64,000 bases of DNA, from positions 9,110,889 through 9,174,888 of the forward strand of contig OZ024791.1 in NCBI GenBank assembly GCA_964017065.1, written 5' to 3'. This DNA is from Haliclona indistincta. Its lineage: Eukaryota; Porifera; Demospongiae; Haplosclerida; Chalinidae. Below, piece after piece: positions 1 to 18,000 of the stretch. The notes beneath the pieces were generated by a model. It made no database searches. It saw nothing but the letters and a program-made list of their open reading frames with translations, and was not told the DNA's origin. Position numbers and translations under genes: made by a program. The first letter of the stretch is position 1. Each line of letters starts with the position of its first letter.

Positions 1-3000
1 TAACCACATATAACCAAGAATAACCACTGATAACCAATGATAACCACTGATAACCAACTATAACCACTGATAACCAACGATAACCAAGAATAACCAACTA
101 TAACCAAGAATAACCACAGATAACCAACAATAACCACTGATAAGCAACGATAACCAAGAATAACCAACTTTAACCACTGGTAATCAACAGTAACCACTGA
201 TAACCAACAATAACCACTGATAACCAACAATAACCACTGATAACCAAGAATAACCACTGATATCCAAGAATAACCACTGACAACCAACGATAACCAAGAA
301 TAACCAACAATAACCACTAATAACCACTGAAAACCAACGAAAACCACTGATAACCAACAATAACCACTGATAACCGACGATAACCAAGAATAACCAACAA
401 TAACCAAGAATAACCAACAATAACCACTGATAACCAACGTTAACCACTGATAACCAATAATAACCACTGATAAACAACAATAACCTCTGATAACCTTGAA
501 TAACCACTGGTGACCAATAATAACCACTCATAAACAACAATAACCACTGATAACAAAGAATAACCACTGATAACCAAGAATAACCACTGATAACCAAGAA
601 TAACCACTGATAACCAAGAATAACCATTGATAACCAAGAATAACCACTGATAACCAACCATAACCACTGATAACCAACGTTAACCACTGATAACCAACAT
701 TAACCACTGATAACCAACGATAACCACTGATAACCAACGATAACCACTGATAACCACTGATAACCAACGAAAACCACTGATAACCAAGTATAACCACTGA
801 TAACCAGTGAAAACCAACAATAACAACTGCTAAACAAGAATAACCACTGATAACCAAGAATAACCACTGATAACCAACGATAACCAAGAATAACCAACAA
901 TAAGAAAGAATAGCCAACAATAACCACTGTTAACCAACAATAACCACTGATAACCAACAATAACCACTGATAACCAAGAATAACCACTGATAACCAATGA
1001 TAACCACTGATAACCAACTATAACCACTGATAACCAACGATAACCAAGTATAACCAACAATAACCAAGAATAACCACCGATAACCAACAATAACCACTGA
1101 TAAGCAACAATAACCAAGAATAACCTACATTAACCACTGGTAACCAACAGTAACCACTGATAACCAACAATAACCACAGATAAACAGCAATAACCACAGA
1201 TAACCAAGAATAACCACTGATAACATACAACAACCACTGTCAACCAACAATAACCACTGATAACCAACGATAAACTAGAATAACCAATAATCACCACTGA
1301 TATCCAACAATAACCACTGATAACCAACAATAACCACTGGTAACCAACAAAAACCACTGATAACCAACAATAACCACTGATAACCAAGAATAACCACTGA
1401 TAACCAACAATAACCACTGATAACCAACGACAACCACTGATAACCAACGATAACCACAGATAACCAACGATAACCACTGATAACCACTGATAACCAACAA
1501 TAACCACTTTTAACCAAATATAACCACTGATAACCACTGATAATCAACAATAACCACTGATAACCAACGATAACGACTGATAACCAATGATAACCTCTGA
1601 TAACCAACGACATCCACTGATAACTAACGATAACCACTGATAACCAACGATAACCATTGATAACAAACAATAACCACTGATAACCATCAATAACCACTGA
1701 TATCCAGCGATTACCACTGATAACCAAGAACAACCACTGATATCCAAAAATAACCAATAATAAACAACGATAACCAAGAATAACCAACCATAACCAAGAA
1801 TAACCAACAAAAACCACTGATAACCAACAATAAACACTGATAACAACGATAACCAAGTATAACCAACAATAAACAAGAATAACCAACAATAACCACTGGT
1901 GACCAACTATAACCACTGATAACCAACAATAACAACTGATAACCAACAATAACAACTGATAACCAACGATAACCACTGATGAACAACGATAACTATTGAT
2001 AACCAACGATAACCACTTATTACCACTTATAACCAACGATAACCACTGATAACAAACAATAAACACTGATAACCAATGATAGCCACTGATAAGCAACGAT
2101 AACCAAGAATAACCACTGATAACCAAGAATAACCACTGATGACCAACAATAACACTTGATAACCAACAATAACCACTGACAACCAACAAAAACCACTGAC
2201 AACAATCAATAACCACTGATAACCAACAATAACCACTGACAACGAACAATAACCATTGATAACCAAAGATAATCCAGAATAACCAACAATAACCACTGGT
2301 AACCAACAATAACCACTGATAACCAACAATAACCACTGATAACCAACGATAACCAACTATAACCAACAATAACCAAGAATAACCCACAATAAACAGTTGT
2401 AACCAAAGATAACCTCTGATAATCAACAATAACCACTGATAACCAACGATAACCACTGATAACCAACAATAACCTCTGATAACCGACGATTACCACTGAT
2501 AACCAACAATAACCAAGAATAACCAACAATAACCACTGATAACCAACGTTAACCACTGATAACAACAATCACCACTGATAACCAAGAATAACCACTGATA
2601 ACCAACGATAACCACTAATAACACATAATAACCACTGATAACCAACAATAACCACTGATAACCTTGAATAACCATGGTAACCAAGAATAACTACTGATTA
2701 CCAACGATAACCACTGATAAACAACGTTAACCACTGATAACCAACATTAACCACTGATAACCAACGATAACCACTGATAACCAACGATAACCACTGATAA
2801 CCACAGATAACCAACGAAAACCACTGATAACCAACAATAACCACTGATAACCAACGATAACCTAGAATAACCAATAATGAATAAGAATAACCAACAATAA
2901 CCACTGATAACCAACAATAACCACTGATAACCAGCAATAACCACTGATAACCAACGATTACCAACTATAACCAACAATAACCAAGAATAACCAACAATAA

Positions 3001-6000
3001 CCACTGATAACCTAGAATAACCACTGATAACCAGCGATAACCAAGAATAACCAACAATAACCACTGTTAACCAACAATAACCACTGATAACCAAGAATAA
3101 CCACTGATAACCAACTATAACCGCTGATATCCAAGAATAACCCCTGATAACCAACCATAACCACTGGTAACCAACGATAACCAACTATAACCAACAATAA
3201 CCAAGAATAACCAACAATAACCACTGATAACCAACAATAACCACTGATTACCAAACATAACCAAGAATAACCAACAATAACCAAGAATAACCCACAATAA
3301 CCACTGGTAACCAACGATAACAAGTGATAATCAACAGTAACCACTGATAACAATCGATAACCACTGATAACCAACGATAACCACTCATAACCAACAATAA
3401 CCACATATAACCAAGAATAACCACTGATAACCAATGATAACCACTGATAACCAACTATAACCACTGATAACCAACGATAACCAAGAATAACCAACTATAA
3501 CCAAGAATAACCACAGATAACCAACAATAACCACTGATAAGCAACGATAACCAAGAATAACCAACTTTAACCACTGGTAACCAACAGTAACCACTGATAA
3601 CCAACAATAACCACTGATAACCAACAATAACCACTGATAACCAAGAATAACCACTGATATCCAAGAATAACAACTGACAACCAACGATAACCAAGAATAA
3701 CAAACAATAACCACTAATAACCACTGAAAACCAACGAAAACTACTGATAACCAACAATAACCACTGATAACCGACGATAACCAAGAATAACCAACAATAA
3801 CCAAGAATAACCAACAATAACCACTGATAACCAACGTTAACCACTGATAACCAATAATAACCACTGATAAACAACAATAACCTCTGATAACCTTGAATAA
3901 CCACTGGTGACCAACAATAACCACTCATAAACAACAATAACCACTGATAACAAAGAATAACCACTGATAACCAAGAATAACCACTGATAACCAAGAATAA
4001 CCACTGATAACCAAGAATAACCACTGATAACAAAGAATAACCACTGATAACCACCGATAACCACTGATAACCAACGTTAACCACTGATAACCAACATTAA
4101 CCACTGATAACCAACGATAACCACTGATAACCAACGATAACCACTGATAACCACTGATAACCAACGAAAACCACTGATAACCAAGTATAACCACTGATAA
4201 CCAGTGAAAACCAACAATAACAACTGCTAAACAAGAATAACCACTGATAACCAAGAATAACCACTGATAACCAACGATAACCAAGAATAACCAACAATAA
4301 GAAAGAATAGCCAACAATAACCACTGTTAACCAACAATAACCACTGATAACCAACAATAACCACTGATAACCAAGAATAACCACTGATAACCAATGATAA
4401 CCACTGATAACCAACTATAACCACTGGTAACCAACGATAACCAAGTATAACCAACAATAACCAAGAATAACCACCGATAACCAACAATAACCACTGATAA
4501 GCAACGATAACCAAGAATAACCTACATTAACCACTGGTAACCAACAGTAACCACTGATAACCAACAATAACCACAGATAAACAGCAATAACCACAGATAA
4601 CCAAGAATAACCACTGATAACATACAACAACCACTGTCAACCAACAATAACCACTGATAACCAACGATAAACCAGAATAACCAATAATCACCACTGATAT
4701 CCAACAATAACCACTGATAACCAACAATAACCACTGGTAACCAATAAAAACCACTGATAACCAACAATAACCACTGATAACCAAGAATAACCACTGATAA
4801 CCAACAATAACCACTGATAACCAACGACAACCACTGATAACCAACGATAACCACAGATAACCAACGATAACCACTGATAACCACTGATAACCAACAATAA
4901 CCACTTTTAACCAAATGTAACCACCGATAACCACTGATAATCAACAATAACCACTGATAACCAACGATAACGACTGATAACCAATGATAACCTCTGATAA
5001 CCAACGATATCCACTGATAACTAACGATAACCACTGATAACCAACGATAACCATTGATAACAAACAATAACCACTGATAACCATCAATAACCACTGATAT
5101 CCAGCGATTACCACTGATAACCAAGAACAACCACTGATATCCAAAAATAACCAATAATAAACAACGATAACCAAGAATAACCAACCATAACCAAGAATAA
5201 CCAACAAAAACCACTGATAACCAACAATAAACACTGATAACAACGATAACCAAGTATAACCAACAATAAACAAGAATAACCAACACTAACCACTGGTGAC
5301 AAACTATAACCACTGATAACCAACAATAACAACTGATAACCAACAATAACCACTGATAGCCAACGATAACCACTGATGAACAACGATAACCACTGATAAC
5401 CACTGATAACCAACATTAACCGCTGATAACCAACGATAACCAAGAATAACCAACAATAACCACTGATAACCAACAATAACCACTGATAAACAACAATAAC
5501 CACTGATAACCAACGATAACCACTGATAACCAATGATAACTACTGACAACCAACGATAACCACTGATAACCACTGATAACAACCGATAACCACTGATAAC
5601 CAACAATAACCACTGATTACCAACGATAGCAACTGATAACCACTGATAACCAACGATAACCACTGATAACCAACAATAACCACTGATAACCAACGTTAAC
5701 CACTGATAACCAACGTTAACCACTGATAACCAACGATAACCACTGATAACCAACGATAACCACTGATAACCACTGATAACCAACAATAACCACTGATAAC
5801 CAACAAAAACCACTGATAACCAACTAAAACCACTGATAACCAAGAATAACCACTGATAACCAACAATAACAACTGATAACCAACGATTACCAACTATCAC
5901 CAACAATAACCTAGATTAACCAACAATAACCACTGATGACCAATAATAACCACTGATAACCACTGATAACCAACAATAACCACTGTTAACCAACAATAAC

Positions 6001-9000
6001 AACTGATAACCAACAATAACCACTGATAACCAACAATAACCACTGATAACCAACAATAACCACTGATAACCAACGATAACCACTGATAAACAACGATAAC
6101 TATTGATAACCAACGATAACCACTTATTACCACTGATAACCAACGATAACCACTGATAACCAACAATAACCACTGATAACCAATGATAGCCACTGATAAG
6201 CAACGATAACCAAGAATAACCACTGATAACCAAGAATAACCACTGATGACCAACAATAACACTTGATAACCAACAATAACCACTGATAACCAACGATAAC
6301 CACTGATAACCAACAAAAACCACTGACAACAATCAATAACCACTGATAACCAACAATAACCACTGACAACGAACAATAACCATTGATAACCAAAGATAAT
6401 CCAGAATAACCAACAATAACCACTGGTAACCAACAATAACCACTGATAACCAACAATAACCACTGATAACCAACGATAACCAACTATAACCAACAATAAC
6501 CAAGAATAACCCACAATAACCAGTTGTAACCAAAGATAACCTCTGATAATCAACAATAACCACTGATAACCAACGATAACCACTGATAACCGACGATTAC
6601 CACTGATAACCGAAGATTACCACTGATAACCACAGATAACCAACGAAAACCACTGATAACCAACAATAACCACTGATAACCAACGATAACCAAGAATAAC
6701 CAACAATGAATAAGAATAACCAACAATAACCACTGATAACCAACAATAACCACTGATAACCAAGAATAACCACTGATAACCAACTAAAACCACTATTAAC
6801 CAAGAATAACCACTGATAACCAACAATAACAACTGCTAACCAACGATAACCAACTATAACCAACAATAACCAAGAATAACCAACAATAACCACTGATAAC
6901 CAACAATAACCACTGATAACCAACAATAACCACTGATAACCAACGATAACCACTGATAACCGCTGATAGCCAACGATAACCACTAATAACCAACAATAAC
7001 CACTGATTACCAACGATAACCAAGAATAACCAACAATAACCAAGAAAAACCAACATTAACCACTGGTAACCAACGATAACCACTGATAACCACTGATAAC
7101 CAACAATAACCACTAATAACCAACAATAACCACTGATAACCGACGATATCCAAGAATAACCAACAATAACCAAGAATAACCAACAATAACCACTGATAAC
7201 CAACGTTAACCACTGATAACAACAGTAACCACTGATAACCAAGAATAACCACTGATAACCAACGATAACCACTGATAACACATAATAACCACTGATAACC
7301 AAAAATAACCACTGATAACTTTGAATAACCATGGTAACCAAGAATAACTACTGATTACCAACGATAACCACTGATAAACAACGTTAACCACTGATAACCA
7401 ACATTAACCACTGATAACCAACGATAACCACTGATAACCAACGATAACCACTGATAACCACAGATAACCAACGAAAACCACTGATAACCAACAATAACCA
7501 CTGATAACCAACGATAACCTAGAATAACCAACAATGAATAAGAATAACCATCAATAACCACTGATAACCAACAATAACCACTGATAACCAACAATAACCA
7601 CTGATATCCAACGAAAACCACTATTAACCAAGAATAACCACTGATAACCAACAATAACAACTGCTAACCAACGATAACCAACTATAACCAACAATAACCA
7701 AGAATAACCAACAATAACCACTGATAACCAACAATAACCACTGATAACCAAAAATAACCACTGATAACCAACTATAACCACTGATATCCAAGAATAACCC
7801 CTGATAACCAACCATAACCACTGGTACCAACGATAACCAACTATAACCAACAATAACCAAGAATGACCAACAATAACCACTGATAACCAACAATAACCAC
7901 TGATTACCAAAGATAACCAAGAATAACCAACAATAACCAAGAATAACCAACAATAACCACTGGTAACCAACGATAACAAGTGATAATCAACAGTAACCAC
8001 TGATAACAATCGATAACCACTGATAATCAACGATAACCACTGATAACCAACAATAACCACATATAACCAAGAATAACCACTGATAACCAATGATAACCAC
8101 TGATAACCAACTATAACCACTGATAACCAACGATAACCAAGAATAACCAACTATAACCAAGAATAACCACAGATAACCAACAATAACCACTGAAAAGCGA
8201 CGATAACCAAGAATAACCAACTTTGACCACTGGTAACCAACAGTAACCACTGATAACCAACAATAACCACTGATAACCAACAATAACCACTGATAACCAA
8301 GAATAACCACTGATATCCAAGAATAACCACTGACAACCAACGATAACCAAGAATAACCAACAATAACCACTAATAACCACTGAAAACCAACGAAAACCAC
8401 TGATAACCAACAATAACCACTGATAACCGACGATAACCAAGAATAACCAACAATAACCAAGAATAACCAACAATAACCACTGATAACCAACGTTAACCAC
8501 TGATAACCAATAATAACCACTGATAAACAACAATAACCACTGATAACAAAGAATAACCACTGATAACCAAGAATAACCACTGATAACCAAGAATAACCAT
8601 TGATAACCAAGAATAACCACTGATAACCAACCATAACCACTGATAACCAACGTTAACCACTGATAACCAACATTAACCACTGATAACCAACGATAACCAC
8701 TGATAACCAACGATAACCACTGATAACCACTGATAACCAACGAAAACCACTGATAACCAAGTATAACCACTGATAACCAGTGAAAACCAACAATAACAAC
8801 TGCTAAACAAGAATAACCACTGATAACCAAGAATAACCACTGATAACCAACGATAACCAAGAATAACCAACAATAAGAAAGAATAGCCAACAATAACCAC
8901 TGTTAACCAACAATAACCACTGATAACCAACAATAACCACTGATAACCAAGAATAACCACTGATAACCAATGATAACCACTGATAACCAACTATAACCAC

Positions 9001-12000
9001 TGATAACCAACGATAACCAAGTATAACCAACAATAACCAAGAATAACCACCGATAACCAACAATAACCACTGATAAGCAACAATAACCAAGAATAACCTA
9101 CATTAACCACTGGTAACCAACAGTAACCACTGATAACCAACAATAACCACAGATAAACAGCAATAACCACAGATAACCAAGAATAACCACTGATAACATA
9201 CAACAACCACTGTCAACCAACAATAACCACTGATAACCAACGATAAACTAGAATAACCAATAATCACCACTGATATCCAACAATAACCACTGATAACCAA
9301 CAATAACCACTGGTAACCAACAAAAACCACTGATAACCAACAATAACCACTGATAACCAAGTATAACCACTGATAACCAACAATAACCACTGATAACCAA
9401 CGACAACCACTGATAACCAACGATAACCACAGATAACCAACGATAACCACTGTTAACCACTGATAACCAACAATAACCACTTTTAACCAAATGTAACCAC
9501 CGATAACCACTGATAATCAACAATAACCACTGATAACCAACGATAACGACTGATAACCAATGATAACCTCTGATAACCAACGATATCCACTGATAACTAA
9601 CGATAACCACTGATAACCAACGATAACCATTGATAACAAACAATAACCACTGATAACCATCAATAACCACTGATATCCAGCGATTACCACTGATAACCAA
9701 GAACAACCACTGATATCCAAAAATAACCAATAATAAACAACGATAACCAAGAATAACCAACCATAACCAAGAATAACCAACAAAAACCACTGATAACCAA
9801 CAATAAACACTGATAACAACGATAACCAAGTATAACCAACAATAAACAAGAATAACCAACACTAACCACTGGTGACAAACTATAACCACTGATAACCAAC
9901 AATAACAACTGATAACCAACAATAACCACTGATAGCCAACGATAACCACTGATGAACAACGATAACCACTGATAACCACTGATAACCAACATTAACCGCT
10001 GATAACCAACGATAACCAAGAATAACCAACAATAACCACTGATAACCAACAATAACCACTGATAAATAACAATAACCACTGATAACAACGATAACCACTG
10101 ATAACCAATGATAACTACTGACAACCAACGATAACCACTGATAACCACTGATAACAACCGATAACCACTGATAACCAACAATAACCACTGATTACCAACG
10201 ATAGCAACTGATAACCACTGATAACCAACGATAACCACTGATAACCAACAATAACCACTGATAACCAACGTTAACCACTGATAACCAACGTTAACCACTG
10301 ATAACCAACGATAACCACTGATAACCAACGATAACCACTGATAACCACTGATAACCAACAATAACCACTGATAACCAACAAAAACCACTGATAACCAACT
10401 AAAACCACTGATAACCAAGAATAACCACTGATAACCAACAATAACAACTGATAACCAACGATTACCAACTATCACCAACAATAACCTAGATTAACCAACA
10501 ATAACCACTGATGACCAATAATAACCACTGATAACCAACGATAACCAAGAATAAACAACCATATAAAAGAATAACCAACAATAACCACTGTTAACCAACA
10601 ATAACAACTGATAACCAACAATAACCACTGATAACCAACAATAACCACTGATAACCAACAATAACCACTGATAACCAACGATAACCACTGATAAACAACG
10701 ATAACTATTGATAACCAACGATAACCACTTATTACCACTGATAACCAACGATAACCACTGATAACCAACAATAACCACTGATAACCAATGATAGCCACTG
10801 ATAAGCAACGATAACCAAGAATAACCACTGATAACCAAGAATAACCACTGATGACCAACAATAACACTTGATAACCAACAATAAGCACTGATAACCAACG
10901 ATAACCACTGATAACCAACAAAAACCACTGACAACAATCAATAACCACTGATAACCAACAATAACCACTGACAACGAACAATAACCATTGATAACCAAAG
11001 ATAATCCAGAATAACCAACAATAACCACTGGTAACCAACAATAACCACTGATAACCAACAATAACCACTGATAACCAACGATAACCAACTATAACCAACA
11101 ATAACCAAGAATAACCCACAATAACCAGTTGTAACCAAAGATAACCTCTGATAATCAACAATAACCACTGATAACCAACGATAACCACTGATAACCGACG
11201 ATTACCACTGATAACCGACGATTACCACTGATAACCACAGATAACCAACGAAAACCACTGATAACCAACAATAACCACTGATAACCAACGATGACCAAGA
11301 ATAACCAACAATGAATAAGAATAACCAACAATAACCACTGATAACCAACAATAACCACTGATAACCAAGAATAACCACTGATAACCAACTAAAACCACTA
11401 TTAACCAAGAATAACCACTGATAACCAACAATAACAACTGCTAACCAACGATAACCAACTATAACCAACAATAACCAAGAATAACCAACAATAACCACTG
11501 ATAACCAACAATAACCACTGATAACCAACAATAACCACTGATAACCAACGATAACCACTGATAACCGCTGATAGCCAACGATAACCACTAATAACCAACA
11601 ATAACCACTGATTACCAACGATAACCAAGAATAACCAACAATAACCAAGAAAAACCAACATTAACCACTGGTAACCAACGATAACCACTGATAACCACTG
11701 ATAACCAACAATAACCACTAATAACCAACAATAACCACTGATAACCGACGATATCCAAGAATAACCAACAATAACCAAGAATAACCAACAATAACCACTG
11801 ATAACCAACGTTAACCACTGATAACAACAGTAACCACTGATAACCAAGAATAACCACTGATAACCAACGATAACCACTGATAACACATAATAACCACTGA
11901 TAACCAACAATAACCACTGATAACTTTGAATAACCATGGTAACCAAGAATAACTACTGATTACCAACGATAACCACTGATAAACAACGTTAACCACTGAT

Positions 12001-15000
12001 AACCAACATTAACCACTGATAACCAACGATAACCACTGATAACCAACGATAACCACTGATAACCACAGATAACCAACGAAAACCACTGATAACCAACAAT
12101 AACCACTGATAACCAGCGATAACCTAGAATAACCAACAATGAATAAGAATAACCATCAATAACCACTGATAACCAACAATAACCACTGATAACCAACAAT
12201 AACCACTGATATCCAACGAAAACCACTATTAACCAAGAATAACCACTGATAACCAACAATAACAACTGCTAACCAACGATAACCAACTATAACCAACAAT
12301 AACCAAGAATAACCAACAATAACCACTGATAACCAACAATAACCACTGATAACCAAAAATAACCACTGATAACCAACTATAACCACTGATATCCAAGAAT
12401 AACCCCTGATAACCAACCATAACCACTGGTACCAACGATAACCAACTATAACCAACAATAACCAAGAATGACCAACAATAACCACTGATAACCAACAATA
12501 ACCACTGATTACCAAAGATAACCAAGAATAACCAACAATAACCAAGAATAACCAACAATAACCACTGGTAACCAACGATAACAAGTGATAATCAACAGTA
12601 ACCACTGATAACAATCGATAACCACTGATAATCAACGATAACCACTCATAACCAACAATAACCACATATAACCAAGAATAACCACTGATAACCAATGATA
12701 ACCACTGATAACCACTGATAACCACTGATAACCAACAATAACCACTGATAACCAACAAAAACCACTGATAACCAACTAAAACCACTGATAACCAAGAATA
12801 ACCACTGATAACCAACAATAACAACTGATAACCAACGATTACCAACTATCACCAACAATAACCTAGATTAACCAACAATAACCACTGATGACCAATAATA
12901 ACCACTGATAACCAACGATAACCAAGAATAAACAACCATATAAAAGAATAACCAACAATAACCACTGTTAACCAACAATAACAACTGATAACCAACAATA
13001 ACCACTGATAACCAACAATAACCACTGATAACCAACAATAACCACTGATAACCAACGATAACCACTGATAAACAACGATAACTATTGATAACCAACGATA
13101 ACCACTTATTACCACTGATAACCAACGATAACCACTGATAACCAACAATAACCACTGATAACCAATGATAGCCACTGATAAGCAACGATAACCAAGAATA
13201 ACCACTGATAACCAAGAATAACCACTGATGACCAACAATAACACTTGATAACCAACAATAAGCACTGATAACCAACGATAACCACTGATAACCAACAAAA
13301 ACCACTGACAACAATCAATAACCACTGATAACCAACAATAACCACTGACAACGAACAATAACCATTGATAACCAAAGATAATCCAGAATAACCAACAATA
13401 ACCACTGGTAACCAACTATAACCACTGATAACCAACAATAACCACTGATAACCAACGATAACCAACTATAACCAACAATAACCAAGAATAACCCACAATA
13501 ACCAGTTGTAACCAAAGATAACCTCTGATAATCAACAATAACCACTGATAACCAACGATAACCACTGATAACCGACGATTACCACTGATAACCGACGATT
13601 ACCACTGATAACCACAGATAACCAACGAAAACCACTGATAACCAACAATAACCACTGATAACCAACGATAACCAAGAATAACCAACAATGAATAAGAATA
13701 ACCAACAATAACCACTGATAACCAACAATAACCACTGATAACCAAGAATAACCACTGATAACCAACTAAAACCACTATTAACCAAGAATAACCACTGATA
13801 ACCAACAATAACAACTGCTAACCAACGATAACCAACTATAACCAACAATAACCAAGAATAACCAACAATAACCACTGATAACCAACAATAACCACTGATA
13901 ACCAACAATAACCACTGATAACCAACGATAACCACTGATAACCGCTGATAGCCAACGATAACCACTAATAACCAACAATAACCACTGATTACCAACGATA
14001 ACCAAGAATAACCAACAATAACCAAGAAAAACCAACATTAACCACTGGTAACCAACGATAACCACTGATAACCACTGATAACCAACAATAACCACTAATA
14101 ACCAACAATAACCACTGATAACCGACGATATCCAAGAATAACCAACAATAACCAAGAATAACCAACAATAACCACTGATAACCAACGTTAACCACTGATA
14201 ACAACAGTAACCACTGATAACCAAGAATAACCACTGATAACCAACGATAACCACTGATAACACATAATAACCACTGATAACCAACAATAACCACTGATAA
14301 CTTTGAATAACCATGGTAACCAAGAATAACTACTGATTACCAACGATAACCACTGATAAACAACGTTAACCACTGATAACCAACATTAACCACTGATAAC
14401 CAACGATAACCACTGATAACCAACGATAACCACTGATAACCACAGATAACCAACGAAAACCACTGATAACCAACAATAACCACTGATAACCAACGATAAC
14501 CTAGAATAACCAACAATGAATAAGAATAACCATCAATAACCACTGATAACCAACAATAACCACTGATAACCAACAATAACCACTGATATCCAACGAAAAC
14601 CACTATTAACCAAGAATAACCACTGATAACCAACAATAACAACTGCTAACCAACGATAACCAACTATAACCAACAATAACCAAGAATAACCAACAATAAC
14701 CACTGATAACCAACAATAACCACTGATAACCAAAAATAACCACTGATAACCAACTATAACCACTGATATCCAAGAATAACCCCTGATAACCAACCATAAC
14801 CACTGGTACCAACGATAACCAACTATAACCAACAATAACCAAGAATGACCAACAATAACCACTGATAACCAACAATAACCACTGATTACCAAAGATAACC
14901 AAGAATAACCAACAATAACCAAGAATAACCAACAATAACCACTGGTAACCAACGATAACAAGTGATAATCAACAGTAACCACTGATAACAATCGATAACC

Positions 15001-18000
15001 ACTGATAATCAACGATAACCACTCATAACCAACAATAACCACATATAACCAAGAATAACCACTGATAACCAATGATAACCACTGATAACCAACTATAACC
15101 ACTGATAACCAACGATAACCAAGAATAACCAACTATAACCAAGAATAACCACAGATAACCAACAATAACCACTGAAAAGCGACGATAACCAAGAATAACC
15201 AACTTTAACCACTGGTAACCAACAGTAACCACTGATAACCAACAATAACCACTGATAACCAACAATAACCACTGATAACCAAGAATAACCACTGATATCC
15301 AAGAATAACCACTGACAACCAACGATAACCAAGAATAACCAACAATAACCACTAATAACCACTGAAAACCAACGAAAACCACTGATAACCAACAATAACC
15401 ACTGATAACCGACGATAACCAAGAATAACCAACAATAACCAAGAATAACCAACAATAACCACTGATAACCAACGTTAACCACTGATAACCAATAATAACC
15501 ACTGATAAACAACAATAACAACTGATAACCTTGAATAACCACTGGTGACCAACAATAACCACTCATAAACAACAATAACCACTGATAACAAAGAATAACC
15601 ACTGATAACCAAGAATAACCACTGATAACCAAGAATAACCACTGATAACCAAGAATAACCACTGATAACCAAGAATAACCACTGATAACCAACGATAACC
15701 ACTGATAACTAACGTTAACCACTGATAACCAACATTAACCACTGATAACCAACGATAACCACTGATAACCAACGATAACCACTGATAACCACTAATAACC
15801 AACGAAAACCACTGATAACCAAGTATAACCACTGATAACCAGTGAAAACCAACAATAACAACTGCTAAACAAGAATAACCACTGATAACCAAGAATAACC
15901 ACTGATAACCAACGATAACCAAGAATAACCAACAATAAGAAAGAATAGCCAACAATAACCACTGTTAACCAACAATAACCACTGATAACCAACAATAACC
16001 ACTGATAACCAAGAATAACCACTGATAACCAATGATAACCACTGATAACCAACTGATAACCAACGATAACCAAGTATAACCAACAATAACCAAGAATAAC
16101 CACCGATAACCAACAATAACCACTGATAAGCAACGATAACCAAGAATAACCTACATTAACCACTGGTAACCAACAGTAACCACTGATAACCAACAATAAC
16201 CACAGATAAACAGCAATAACCACAGATAACCAAGAATAACCACTGATAACATACAACAACCACTGTCAACCAACAACAACCACTGATAACCAACGATAAA
16301 CCAGAATAACCAATAATCACCACTGATATCCAACAATAACCACTGATAACCAACAATAACCACTGGTAACCAACAAAAACCACTGATAACCAACAATAAC
16401 CACTGATAACCAACGACAACCACTGATAACCAACGATAACCACAGATAACCAACGATAACCACTGATAACCACTGATAACCAACAATAACCACTTTTAAC
16501 CAAATATAACCACTGATAACCACTGATAATAACAATAACCACTGATAACCAACGATAACGACTGATAACCAACGATAACCTCTGATAACCAACGATATCC
16601 ACTGATAACTAACGATAACCACTGATAACCATCAATAACCACTGATATCCAGCGATTACCACTGATAACCAAGAACAACCACTGATATCCAAAAATAACC
16701 AATGATAAACAACGATAACCAAGAATAACCAACCATAACCAAGAATAACCAACAAAAACCACTGATAACCAACAATAAACACTGATAACAACGATAACCA
16801 AGTATAACCAACAATAAACAAGAATAACCAACAATAACCACTGTTGACCAACTATAACCACTGATAACCAACAATAACAACTGATAACCAACAATAACCA
16901 CTGATAACCAACGATAACCACTGATGAACAACGATAACCACTGATAACCACTGATAACCAACATTAACCGCTGATAACCAACGATAACCAAGAATAACCA
17001 ACAATAACCACTGATAACCAACAATAACCACTGATAAACAACAATAACCACTGATAACCAACGATAACCACTGATAACCAATGATAACTACTGACAACCA
17101 ACGATAACCACTGATAACCACTGATAACAACCGATAACCACTGATAACCAACAATAACCACTGATTACCAACGATAGCAACTGATAACCACTGATAACCA
17201 ACGATAACCACTGATAACCAACAATAACCACTGATAACCAACGTTAACCACTGATAACCAACGTTAACCACTGATAACCAACGATAACCACTGATAACCA
17301 ACGATAACCACTGATAACCACTGATAACCAACAATAACCACTGATAACCAACAAAAACCACTGATAACCAACTAAAACCACTGATAACCAAGAATAACCA
17401 CTGATAACCAACAATAACAACTGATAACCAACGATTACCAACTATCACCAACAATAACCTAGATTAACCAACAATAACCACTGATGACCAATAATAACCT
17501 CTGATAACCAACGATAACCAAGAATAAACAACCATATAAAAGAATAACCAACAATAACCACTGTTAACCAACAATAACAACTGATAACCAACAATAACCA
17601 CTGATAACCAACAATAACCACTGATAACCAACAATAACCACTGATAACCAACGATAACCACTGATAAACAACGATAACTATTGATAACCAACGATAACCA
17701 CTTATTACCACTGATAACCAACGATAACCACTGATAACCAACAATAACCACTGATAACCAATGATAGCCACTGATAAGAGACGATAACCAAGAATAACCA
17801 CTGATAACCAAGAATAACCACTGATGACCCACAATAACACTTGATAACCAACAATAACCACTGACAACAATCAATAACCACTGATAACCAACAATAACCA
17901 CTGACAACGAACAATAACCATTGATAACCAAAGATAATCCAGAATAACCAACAATAACCACTGGTAACCAACAATAACCACTGATAACCAACAATAACCA